From positions 1 through 27,727 of IMG/VR virus record IMGVR_UViG_3300044630_004842: DNA of 27,727 bases; one strand, given 5' to 3'. Position numbers and translations under genes: made by a program. Positions 1 through 9,300 of the stretch are shown here, piece by piece. A model generated the notes under the pieces. It saw only the letters and a list, made by a program, of their open reading frames with translations, had not been told where the DNA came from and searched no databases. Every line of letters begins with the position of its first letter. Position 1 is the stretch's first letter. The stretch comes from a virus.

Positions 1-1090
1 TAGTTGTAGTACTAGTGGTAGTTAAAGTGTTTGGTTCTAAATTACTTTGATTGGAAATACTATAATTATCTGGCGTATTATCATTAAAAACTTCAACGGT
101 TATAGTTTGATTGACACAATTAGATCCAGCACAAGCAGTTAATGTATAAGATCTAGTGGCAGGAGAAGACGAACCAACTGTTGATTGAGGTAAATTTGTA
201 ATACTAGCAGAACCACTAGAACCAACCACACCAATATTACTTATAGAAACAGATGTTGTATCTGATGTATTCCAACTTAATGTAGTGTCATAATTTTGAA
301 TACCATCAGATCCGCTAGTTTGTGGATTTGGATTTGCTGAAAAATTATTAATTTCTGGAGTTAATAAAGTGTATTGAATAAAAATATACCCGTTACCATT
401 ATTAATATTTGATGAAGTTAATGAAGCGTATGTAGTGTTATATCCGCTACCACCCCCGTATCCACCCCTAGCATTTACGTTTCCAACACTCACGTCAAAA
501 CCATTATATCCTCCACCTCCGCCGCTAGCACCACCACCACCGCCACCACCACCAGATCCATCACTAGGACAATTGCCGCCACCACCACCGTTACTAATTG
601 AGGAAACAGACCCCGCCCAATTAAGACCAACATCACCTGTTAAACCAGGAACATTTGGATATGCGGCACCACCGCCACCTCCACCGCCACCAGCAACGAT
701 AATCCAAGAACCAGAATAACTATCATAAACTCCAGTGGCTCCGCCACCGCCACCTCCACCACCAGAAGATCCCTGAGGACCCGCACGACCACCTGTACCA
801 CCAGAAGCAACACCGCCTCCGCCGCCACCACCAGGAGCATTACTTTGATTGCTATTTCCGTCGCCACCAATAGATCCAATATTTAATTGTAGATTTCTAG
901 CAACAAATGATGGTTGTATAGTAAATGTTCCAAATCGACCAGCTCCATAAATTCCCCCAGGAGAACCAGCATCAGAACCACCAGATCCGCCCCTAGCAGC
1001 AGCAACTTGAATAGAAATGTTGGTGGCATTTGCTGGAATAGATATAGTTTGACTTGATGTATATGTAGCACTAAAAGTTGATGATGCCAT
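1..1090 (-). CDS. Partial glycine-rich tail adhesin/fibre-like protein, C-terminus beyond the left edge
   Basis: The frame is open from ATG at 1088-1090 to the window edge, giving 363 visible codons; the C-terminus is missing. Residues 1 to about 240 are very rich in glycine, with runs of seven or more glycines separated by short aromatic or polar segments. They start with a small beta-type segment (MASSTFSATYTSSQ). From about residue 241 an Ig-like segment begins (PEINNFSANPNPQTSG, then SYTLTA and NDNTPDNYS). It matches the two upstream genes, so this is a third tandem paralogue. The start has a strong Shine-Dalgarno (AAGGAG) 7-8 bases upstream, just after the preceding stop. The polyglycine layout recalls the receptor-binding gp38 adhesins of T-even phages. 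That is an analogy of composition and position, not proven homology. It lies last in the visible late operon, consistent with a distal tail or host-recognition role. Confidence 0.82.
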   Translation of the reverse strand, partial: MASSTFSATYTSSQTISIPANATNISIQVAAARGGSGGSDAGSPGGIYGAGRFGTFTIQPSFVARNLQLNIGSIGGDGNSNQSNAPGGGGGGGVASGGTGGRAGPQGSSGGGGGGGGATGVYDSYSGSWIIVAGGGGGGGGAAYPNVPGLTGDVGLNWAGSVSSISNGGGGGNCPSDGSGGGGGGGGASGGGGGYNGFDVSVGNVNARGGYGGGSGYNTTYASLTSSNINNGNGYIFIQYTLLTPEINNFSANPNPQTSGSDGIQNYDTTLSWNTSDTTSVSISNIGVVGSSGSASITNLPQSTVGSSSPATRSYTLTACAGSNCVNQTITVEVFNDNTPDNYSISNQSNLEPNTLTTTSTTT

Positions 1091-2395
1091 TTATATACTC
1101 CTTACATCTTGCCAATTATTCCAATTAGTAGAACCAGACGGTTTTATTCTCACTTGAACATTTGGGTTACTAACTTTAACTTCAACTGGTATTTCGATAT
1201 CATCAACAGTTAAAGTATCCGATGTTATATATGAATCTGGTGTTCCTGGTATTGTATCTATATCAGGAAAAGGCAAAGCATCATCTTCATTAGGATAATT
1301 AAATGTTTCACTGACATCTGGTGCTCGTGTAGTCACTGTAAAAGTTGATCTAGTTGGTCCAACATCAACATAATATTGAGTGGAGTTAGTTAAACCAGAA
1401 GGATCTGTATTAAATGGCAAAGAAAAAACTTTTACGTATAATTGTTGATTATTACTTATAGTAGTTGTATTAGCATAATTAACGCCGTTGGTAGAAACTT
1501 GAACCCCAGGACCACCACTGGCAACAGTTACCATGTCTATTCCTTCAATTGCTGATGTTTGTATAATTACAGGACTATTTGGTTCTACGTTATTTTGATT
1601 TGGTATACTGAACCCAGTTGGAGTATTATCATTATATACTGATACTGTAGTTTGAGCAGTCGTTGTTCCAGCACTATTTGCCGCTGTTAGTGTATAAGTT
1701 TTAGTTGCTGGCGAAACTGATCCTGTGATAGATTGAAGACCAGTGTTAACTGTTCCAGTTGATCCAGCAATCGAAGAAAGTTCACCAACTCCTTGATTAA
1801 TGTTTAATGTTTGTGCCCCAAAAGTATTCCAAAAAAACGATGTATTTGCCGATGGTACACCTAAAATACCACTAGTTTGTGGATTTGGATCAGCATAAAA
1901 TTCAAAAATTTCTGGAGGATCTAATAAGGTAAAAGTCAAATTACATTGATAAAAACAACCAACGTGAAATAAAGGGTCTGCTGTAGAAAAAGTTAATTGA
2001 AAAGAATTATTACTATTTTTAGCTAGAAAATATGGACCAGGAACTACTATTGTTTGATTTACTGGTCTTCCTGCAGCGCACCCTTGTCCTCCACCTGGAG
2101 ATGTTGCTCTAATTATTTCAGTTCCGTTAAATCTCAAACTCATATTTTCGTATCCAGGATCTTGACTTTCTCCTAGACCAGTTAACGAAACAGTCATATT
2201 AAATCTTGCCTGAGCACTTAGTACTGCTGTAGCAACACCATTTTGAACATTTCCATTAGGACCACCACAATTAGCAGAATCCTGTACATCAAATCTTATC
2301 GTGTTTCCACTATTTGATATATTCCACCCAAAAGGAGCGCCGACACCAACTTGAGATGTAGTCCAATTTACTGATACTGCTGGAGGTAACGGCAT
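1091..2395 (-). CDS. Ig-like domain virion protein, middle member of a three-gene paralogue array
   Basis: 434 residues from ATG at 2393-2395 with a good AGGAG ribosome site; it follows the upstream stop directly. Three parts are visible. Residues 1-158 form a beta-rich domain without the glycine runs of its neighbours but with several cysteines (C43, C106, C147, C151). Residues 159-258 are Ig-like, with PNPQTSG, an FFWNT strand and TYTLTAANSAGTTTAQTTVSVYN. Residues 259-434 form a C-terminal domain shared with the next gene upstream, including GGPGVQVSTN, FNTDPSGLTNS, YVDVGP, TTRAPDV, FNYPNEDD and TLTVDDIEIPVE, and ending W..W.D.RSI. No enzyme motif is seen. It is probably a tail fibre or decoration component whose N-terminal module was exchanged relative to its paralogues. 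The exact location in the virion is unknown. Confidence 0.85.
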   Translation of the reverse strand: MPLPPAVSVNWTTSQVGVGAPFGWNISNSGNTIRFDVQDSANCGGPNGNVQNGVATAVLSAQARFNMTVSLTGLGESQDPGYENMSLRFNGTEIIRATSPGGGQGCAAGRPVNQTIVVPGPYFLAKNSNNSFQLTFSTADPLFHVGCFYQCNLTFTLLDPPEIFEFYADPNPQTSGILGVPSANTSFFWNTFGAQTLNINQGVGELSSIAGSTGTVNTGLQSITGSVSPATKTYTLTAANSAGTTTAQTTVSVYNDNTPTGFSIPNQNNVEPNSPVIIQTSAIEGIDMVTVASGGPGVQVSTNGVNYANTTTISNNQQLYVKVFSLPFNTDPSGLTNSTQYYVDVGPTRSTFTVTTRAPDVSETFNYPNEDDALPFPDIDTIPGTPDSYITSDTLTVDDIEIPVEVKVSNPNVQVRIKPSGSTNWNNWQDVRSI

Positions 2396-3829
2396 TTAAA
2401 TACTCCTTATATCGATCCATTCACCCCAAGCAGATGAGCCAGGAGTTTTCTTTCTAATCTGTACATTAGAATTATTAGTTTTAATTTCTACAGGTATTTC
2501 AATATCATCAACAGTTAATGTGTTAGATATAATATAAGGTTCAGCTGGATCGGGTATAGTATCTATATCAGGAAAAGGAACTCTATCATCTTCATTTGGG
2601 TAATTAAATGTCTCGTTGACATCAGGCGCTCTAGTTGTTAAGGTAAAAAATCTTCGAATGGGACCCACATCAACATAAAAACTAGAAGAATTAGTTAAAC
2701 CAGATGGATCAGTATTGAATGGGGGAGAAACAGCTCTAACAAATAAAGGATTGTTATTAGATACAAAAACAGAACCAGCCCAAGAAGAATTATTAGTTGA
2801 TACTTGTACACCAGGACCACCTTGGGCATTAATTGTAACATCTATGCCAGTAATTGTACCAGCAGAAATACTAGTTAAAGTGCTTGGTTCTAAGTTTGAT
2901 TGACTCGGCACCGAGTAATCATTTGGCGTACCGTCATTATATACACTAGCAGTAGCTGTAGCAGTAACTGTTCCTCCAGGTCCAGAAGCAGTTATTGTGT
3001 AAGTTCTTTGTGCTGGAGAATTAGACCCAGCGACAGATTGAAGACCAGTATTAACCGAAAAACCACCAGAATTAACAGCAACTCCACCAACTCCCTGATC
3101 AATTGTTACATTGCTAGCATAAGTAGTGCTCCAAGTTAGTGTTATAGTACTACTTAATGTTCCTGGAACTGGATTAGTTTGAGTACTAGCAGTAAATGAA
3201 TTTATTTGTGGTGGATGAAAATCCCATACTAATCGAGCAGCGCCATTTCCGCCAGCACCTGCTTCGCTACCATCAGTATTACCAGCTCCGCCAGCTCCAT
3301 AAGCTCCCCCTCGTCTACCCCCAGTACATCCTCCCTGGGAGCCATCTAAATTAGTACCTTGACCTCCTAATGAATTACCACACCGACCAGAGTTACCTCC
3401 TGGTCTGCCAGCACCACCACCTTCTCCGCCAGTAGTGTTATTATCAGAATCTTTTGTACCATCTTGTCCACCACCAGTTTCATCTCCAGATCCACTACCA
3501 CCATTTCCACCTTGCCCGTCAGTGCCTCCTCTTCCCCCAGTAGCAGTTACACCTAATGGTCCACCACTAATTATAGTAGTTCCGCCGTTGTTGGAACTAT
3601 TATTTCCTGGCTGATTACCACCAGATCCAACAGTTATGGATATAACAGTTCCGCCAGCTACTGATCTCGTAGATCTAGCAAATCCACCGCCGCCGCCGCC
3701 ACCACCATCTTGATTATCAGTTCTATCTTTATAGCCAGATCCACCACCACCGATAGCTGTAGCAGTTACATTTCTACAAGCAAAAGGTGCTGTCCAAGAT
3801 GTCGAACTAGTAAAATCCTGACTGGGCAT
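2396..3829 (-). CDS. Glycine-rich adhesin/fibre-like protein with Ig-like and shared C-terminal domains
   Basis: 477 residues from ATG at 3827-3829. Residues 1-204 are glycine-rich, with an eight-glycine run near residues 42-49 and many GGxGG turns, introduced by a short strand segment (SWTAPFACRNVTATAIGGGG). Residues 206-300 are Ig-like (PPQINSFTAST, TLTWSTTYA, TYTITASGPGGTVTATATASVYN). Residues 300-477 match the C-terminal domain of the adjacent 434-residue paralogue closely, with blocks such as RAPDVNETFNYPNEDD, PFPDIDTIP and TLTVDDIEIPVEIK. It lies 4 bases after the collar-fibre gene and has a weak ribosome site (AAGATA). Glycine-rich loops on a structural scaffold are known in T-even gp38 receptor-binding tips, so a host-recognition role is a reasonable inference. 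No chaperone or catalytic signature is seen. Confidence 0.85.
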   Translation of the reverse strand: MPSQDFTSSTSWTAPFACRNVTATAIGGGGSGYKDRTDNQDGGGGGGGGFARSTRSVAGGTVISITVGSGGNQPGNNSSNNGGTTIISGGPLGVTATGGRGGTDGQGGNGGSGSGDETGGGQDGTKDSDNNTTGGEGGGAGRPGGNSGRCGNSLGGQGTNLDGSQGGCTGGRRGGAYGAGGAGNTDGSEAGAGGNGAARLVWDFHPPQINSFTASTQTNPVPGTLSSTITLTWSTTYASNVTIDQGVGGVAVNSGGFSVNTGLQSVAGSNSPAQRTYTITASGPGGTVTATATASVYNDGTPNDYSVPSQSNLEPSTLTSISAGTITGIDVTINAQGGPGVQVSTNNSSWAGSVFVSNNNPLFVRAVSPPFNTDPSGLTNSSSFYVDVGPIRRFFTLTTRAPDVNETFNYPNEDDRVPFPDIDTIPDPAEPYIISNTLTVDDIEIPVEIKTNNSNVQIRKKTPGSSAWGEWIDIRSI

Positions 3830-3833
3830 ATTT

Positions 3834-4712
3834 TTATATCTTGATAATAAATTCTACTAACATGTAGGGTGATATAGCAGTGTCCAATTTTTTAACATTT
3901 TCGGTAGTGATAATGACTTCACTTTCGATACCATCGGCAGGAATGTCAGTATTAAAAAATTGATATTTTAGTGTTGTATTATCTTTTAATTCAGTTGATC
4001 CAGGTAAATTAATACCGTGTGTATGATTTATAGTGAATGTAGATCCTTCAGGACCATCTATAGCAATAACATTATTAGATCCTTCAGTTTGAGAATCATT
4101 TCCACCTCTACTACCTCTATTTTGAACATATGAAGTATCTGTCCAATTACCCAAATAGGTAAACACCCCAACATCAGCATCGTGACCGTGAGCTTGAAAA
4201 TTTTCTTCAGTTAATGGAGAATTTAAAACAAACCCAGTAGAAGTTTTGTATAATGGGTTTCCACCAAAAGAATTTTCTTGACCAATAACTTCAAAACTTC
4301 CTCCATATCTAATTGTTACAGAATCTCCAACCAATGATTGTACTATCGTTTCCGCTCCAACTTTAGTAATTGATGGATCTTGATCCAATGTTAGATTAAG
4401 ATATTGGCCAGTTGAATTAGCACATCTAATATATTTCGATCCTAAATCAGGAAGTTGAAATTGATTACTTGTAAGAATATCTGGGTTTTTAGCAAATTTA
4501 GAATTTTGTCCTGTTCCCAAAATAGCGGCAAGACCAGGATAAACATCGGCAGAAAGAATACTACCGTCACATCTCAAATAGCCAGCTGGCAATAAAGTTT
4601 TCCAAGTAGACTGATCAGGAATATTAACATCAGGTAATTTAACCATAAAGGGCATTATGATACCAGTAATGCCACCATATTTTGCTTTTTCTTTAGTGTA
4701 ATATTTTGCCAT
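3834..4712 (-). CDS. Tail-collar domain fibre protein (short)
   Basis: 292 residues from ATG at 4710-4712, with AGGG about 9 bases upstream in the end of the previous gene. The N-terminal third has the phage tail collar pattern: GIIMPFM at residues 17-23, then LPAGYLRCDGSIL at 41-53, a YPGLAAILG segment at 58-66 and FQLPDLGSKYIR at 85-96. The collar domain is found in T4 gp12 short tail fibres and related fibre proteins. Two HxH pairs (HGH at 175-177, HTH at 230-232) resemble the metal-binding histidine pairs known in the shaft of T4 gp12 and other fibre tips. The C-terminus ends in a strand-like YMLVEFIIKI. It lies between a longer collar paralogue and the adhesin-like array, so it is probably a tail fibre or baseplate-attached fibre. 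The family call is firm; the exact fibre is not. Confidence 0.87.
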   Translation of the reverse strand: MAKYYTKEKAKYGGITGIIMPFMVKLPDVNIPDQSTWKTLLPAGYLRCDGSILSADVYPGLAAILGTGQNSKFAKNPDILTSNQFQLPDLGSKYIRCANSTGQYLNLTLDQDPSITKVGAETIVQSLVGDSVTIRYGGSFEVIGQENSFGGNPLYKTSTGFVLNSPLTEENFQAHGHDADVGVFTYLGNWTDTSYVQNRGSRGGNDSQTEGSNNVIAIDGPEGSTFTINHTHGINLPGSTELKDNTTLKYQFFNTDIPADGIESEVIITTENVKKLDTAISPYMLVEFIIKI

Positions 4713-4713
4713 G

Positions 4714-6324
4714 TTAATATGCCCTAATTAAATTTGTTATGGATAATGATGGCGAAGTTAATGTGAAAGCAATTTGTAAAGCTTCTGGTACATTATCAGG
4801 AATAACATTTGGCTGGCAATTCACAGAAATAAAATCTCTAATATTTAAATTACCTGGATCATAAGTAACTAAAAATTCACTTTCGTGGTCGTGAGTTTCA
4901 ATAACATCATTTACACTAGCGTCAACTTTAGATGTAACTGTAAAGCTAACAGCAGCGGTATTATAAAGTGTCTTTTTAAAATTATCTGCTTGATCACTCC
5001 CATTACCACCAGAATCATAATTTGGTTGTTTAATTGGTGATGTTTCGTCAGAAAAAGGAATAAAACTGTTTACGTTTAATCTACCAGTAGATCTAATATT
5101 AGCTAAATCAGAAGTTTCTGTTTCTCCTGATGTTCTAGTTCTTAATTTTTTTGCCGAAGTAAACCAAGGTTTACCAACTCCATGGGCAGCGGCACTAGTT
5201 TGAATCGGTATATGTGTTCTTGCTGGTTTTGTTCCACCAATAACAGCTAAAGCATATTTTCCATATCCTTGTTGAAACGGACTACTTGAAGATCCTACAG
5301 TTGCTTCATCACTGTTAAGTCCAGTTTGATCTCCCCAATAATTAGCAACACCATTACTACGTACAGGACCATCAGGATTTTGATTCAATGGAAAACAAAA
5401 TTCATTAGGATCTCCATTAGTTTGCTCGTATGTTTGAGCTAAAAATATTTGAGGGTTATCCCAAACACCAACGCCAGTTCCCGGCACAGTATCAGAATCA
5501 TTTTTATTAATAGTTTCGTAAGATCCTGGGTGTACATGTTGCGGCATATGATCTCTGCCTAATTTTCTCGGAACTACATACACAGAACGAACGTCAAATC
5601 CGCCAATAAATGTTTGTCCTTCAATAGTTCCTTGAAAATAAGAATTACCTACAGAATCAACCGTTACTATAGCATTACCCCCACCACCTATATTAGCTCC
5701 ACTTATAGTTAAAATATTTCCTTGGGTATAACCTTGTCCTTTATTTTTAATAGCTACAGAATATGTTCCGTCACTAGCAACAATTACAGTAAATAATGCT
5801 CCTGTTCCAGTACCGCCCGTGGCAGAAATATTTTTAAATACTTGTGTGGAGCCAGTAGCAATTCCAGATCCAGAAGTAGTATAAGCAGCAATAAATCCGT
5901 CTGGATCTGGAGTGTATGTAAAATTGATGTCGGTGGTAGCAAAAACAGTTGATGGGGGTCCCAAATCCCCTTCATCCCCCAAATATTGAATAACAACATT
6001 TCCGGCAGAAATATCATCAATAGATGATGGTGCTATACTAGCGTTAGCATTAAAATGTTCCGGTCCTATATCAGCTAGAGTTTTTTGATTTACAGCGGGC
6101 AATCTAAAAGTTCCGTCATAATCTGGAAAAGAACCATCAAATCCTGTTCCTCCATAACTGTCTTTTAAAATTCTAGCTAATAAAGGATACTCGTCAGCCC
6201 TAACTTCAGCTCCATTACACAATAACCACCCTTTAGGGATTCTAGTTAAAACCCCAGTCCAAGGCATTACCGATCCAATTGGTAATGCCTTTTGTGTTCT
6301 TACAGCGTTGTAATTTTTTGGCAT
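4714..6324 (-). CDS. Tail-collar domain fibre protein (long)
   Basis: 536 residues from ATG at 6322-6324, one base after the stop of the giant gene. The collar domain is clear at residues 14-85: LPIGSVMPWTGVLTRIPKGW, LLCNGAEV, EYPLLARIL, YGGTGF and FRLPAVNQKT. Residues 168-226 hold a small inserted module (GTGTGALFTVIV, KNKGQGYTQGNILTISGA, GGGGNAIVTVDSVG) of the same GxGY/G-A style as the C-terminus of the gp5-like protein in this window. HxH pairs occur at HMPQHVH (259-265) and HDH (478-480), consistent with metal-stabilised fibre trimers as in T4 gp12. It is longer than the next gene because of the insert and a long middle segment. It probably forms a tail fibre or baseplate fibre; which T4 fibre it replaces cannot be told from sequence alone. 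Confidence 0.87.
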   Translation of the reverse strand: MPKNYNAVRTQKALPIGSVMPWTGVLTRIPKGWLLCNGAEVRADEYPLLARILKDSYGGTGFDGSFPDYDGTFRLPAVNQKTLADIGPEHFNANASIAPSSIDDISAGNVVIQYLGDEGDLGPPSTVFATTDINFTYTPDPDGFIAAYTTSGSGIATGSTQVFKNISATGGTGTGALFTVIVASDGTYSVAIKNKGQGYTQGNILTISGANIGGGGNAIVTVDSVGNSYFQGTIEGQTFIGGFDVRSVYVVPRKLGRDHMPQHVHPGSYETINKNDSDTVPGTGVGVWDNPQIFLAQTYEQTNGDPNEFCFPLNQNPDGPVRSNGVANYWGDQTGLNSDEATVGSSSSPFQQGYGKYALAVIGGTKPARTHIPIQTSAAAHGVGKPWFTSAKKLRTRTSGETETSDLANIRSTGRLNVNSFIPFSDETSPIKQPNYDSGGNGSDQADNFKKTLYNTAAVSFTVTSKVDASVNDVIETHDHESEFLVTYDPGNLNIRDFISVNCQPNVIPDNVPEALQIAFTLTSPSLSITNLIRAY

Positions 6325-6325
6325 C

Positions 6326-9300
6326 TTAGATTTCCATTAACCACCAACCTTGTTGTGAAGGAGGAGCCCCAGTAGTAGTACCATCATAATTTAGTGGACC
6401 AATGTAAATTAATCCAAGAGCAGCATTAGGAGATTGTACTACAAGTTCACCACCATTATATGTAGACCCGATAGCTGGTCCTTGTCCAGAGTTTGTATTG
6501 TCTCCTTGAACACGAACGGTCGAAGGCGCCCTAAATCTCAATGAAATATTATAAGTTAGATTTCCGCCAACGTCTACTACTCTAATCATATCACCAGTCG
6601 TTGGATTTTGTGGAAGTTTGAAAATAGTGTCAGCAGAAGGAGAGAGGAAATAATTAACATTAGCAACACCCTCGATGACATCTTCACCACCACCAACGTA
6701 TACCCATTTTCTAGCACCCGATGGAGTAAAGAATCCATTTACCCCAGCAAAATCCATAGAGCCATCATTACCAATTTCAAATAATTTTTGCTCTAATGTT
6801 CCTCCATCACCATCGCTAACAATCTTATTGACTGTTAAATCACCACCGTTAATTTTAACATCGCCAGCAAAAGTGCTAGTACCAGATCCTTCGGTAGTTA
6901 ATGTTCCAGAAATAGTTAGATTTCCAGTAGTATTTTGTAAGAATAATTTCTGACCAAATACTAATCCACCATCACCATCATCAACAGGGTTGTTGTCAGT
7001 AATTAATAGATTTCCACCACGTAGTGTAGTAGATGAGGTAGAACCATCAACTGTAAATCTGTCACAATTTGAACCACCAACACCAAGATTTCCAAAGATA
7101 CATGTGTTGCCAGTAGCACTATCTACAGCAAACCTTTGGGTTGTTCCATTAGTAATTACAAATCTATCTTGATTTGTTGTTGAAGATCCAATAAGTGTGA
7201 ATGTTTTATTTAAATCTAAAGTTCCTGCTATAACTGTATTACCAGTTGTAGAATCAACTTGGAACACAGTAGTAGCTGGGTTGCCGCCATCATTAATTCT
7301 GAAAAGTTGATTAGTTGTCTGATTAATGGCATTAACATTAGCTAATTCACTATCACTAAATCTTAGAATATCACCAGGAATTACAGACCCACTGAATACA
7401 CCAGTAGCAATTGTTTGAACTGTTCCTGACCCAGGATTATTTAATCCACTTACTTCATCAATATAACTTACATCATTTGCTAAAGTATATTTTACAAGAA
7501 CAGCATTATCTGGGTGATCAGTTCTAAGATAACGATAAACACCTGTGCTAGATCCAACATTAGGACCAGATATCATCAAACCTTCGCCAGTGAGAGCATT
7601 TCTAGCTCGTTTTACTTTAATTCTGAGTGGCAAATCAGAAATATCGTTTAGATTCGTAAGTTCAATAACTTGTACTAATTCACTATACTGCTCGCCAACA
7701 GGAGAAGCTACCGTATCTTGTCCAGTAACTTGTACAGAACGATCAATTAAAACATAATCACCAATACCAAACTCATTGAAACTTTGTTCTCCGATGGGTA
7801 GGAAATAATCTTCAGCATTTGCTGGGTCAACTTGATATGTCGTTCCTCCCCAGAATGATAATCCCTGAGTATCAATAGTTCTTGAGATGATTACTTTTTT
7901 GAAAATATCGACATTTAGGAGATCAATATTTCCTCTTACATGTATAGTGGTTGGAGTTCCGAAAGAACCTCTCCTTACAGTAAACGCTCCAGCGTTTAAT
8001 CCACCAATTAATGTAATATCACCATTAATCTCGGCAGCATTCTTTCCTACCAGAGTATTATTAATTGTAGTGAAACCACCAGCACCACCAATGTTCAATC
8101 TTGTTACTGAGGTAGCAAAATCAAGTGTCGAAATGTTTCTGCTGAACATTTCAACTTCTCTAGAATTAGTTTGGAATTCCGAGAAACCTGTTCCTGGTGG
8201 GTTGTAAGTACCAATCGAAAGATTACCATCAATTTCGGTAAAACGGTTTCTAATTTTAAATAAGCTTTCTACGTTACTAAGTTTTCCGAAAGCACCACCC
8301 ATTCTAATAATACTAGTATTTGTACTAGATTCACTTACAGTACCAATATCAACTAATGAATTAGTAGAATTACTATGAATCCACAGTTGACTAGTTTGAA
8401 CAAATCTACCAATGTTAAATTCTTGAGTGTTTGATACATTACCAATGTTAATTAATTGATTTTCATTAGTAATATTAGCGATGTTTAACTCTTCAGCAAC
8501 ACTGAAAGCGTTTACATCTGTAGCAATAGTATCAAGAATATTAAATGAAGTACTGGTAGTAGTTAATGATCCACCATTTACAGCTAGATTAGATTCTAAT
8601 TTAAGATCATTTGTAATTCTAGCATTACCTTTAACAACAAAGTTTCTATCTAACTCAGATAAAGTAGTATTGATACCAATTCTACCACCAGCATTTGAAG
8701 CAGTTCCTATAGTTGTGGAAGCAACTCGTAGAACAACTTCATCTTGTGGAGCATTTGTTTTTGGATCAAATCCAACAATAAAGGCATGATCAACTTTATT
8801 AAATGTTCTATTTGATAATAGAGGATTGTTAATAAAGTTGTTTGGAGAAGTACTTAAAGTTCTACCACTAATAAAGGCATTACCAACGATATCTAGATTA
8901 GCTCTAGGATCGACTGCTTGAGAAACAAAACCAGTTAATTGATCTCCATCAGTGCCATGTTTTGCTCTAGCAAGAGTATTAATACCAAGTTTAAAATCTC
9001 CATAATTTTGTGTATTTGTTCTTAAAGTTTCCGCTCCAAGAACACCAAATTCTTTCCAGGAATTTCTAGAAATTTCAATACTCCATCCAGCTGGAATGAT
9101 AGTAGGATCATCAACACTGGTCGAAATAATAAACGGCGAGATTACTTGGAATGTATTTGTGGTAACAGTGCCAACAGTTCTAAGACCATTTAGATTAGCA
9201 TATCTTCCAGTAAATCCACCAATTTTTAATTTAGAACCTTGAGTAATACCAATTTGACTATTTGTTACGCCTACCTGAAGTGTAAACTGAACAATGTTTG

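Noticed and set aside
435-719. Proline-rich plus-strand reading frame
   Set aside because: It is the antisense of the polyglycine-coding segment of the 1-1090 gene; glycine codons read backwards give proline. There is no ribosome site.
2396-3829. Collagen-like or silk-like repeat protein from the glycine-rich region
   Set aside because: No regular Gly-X-Y triplet is kept; glycines occur in runs separated by irregular polar or aromatic segments.
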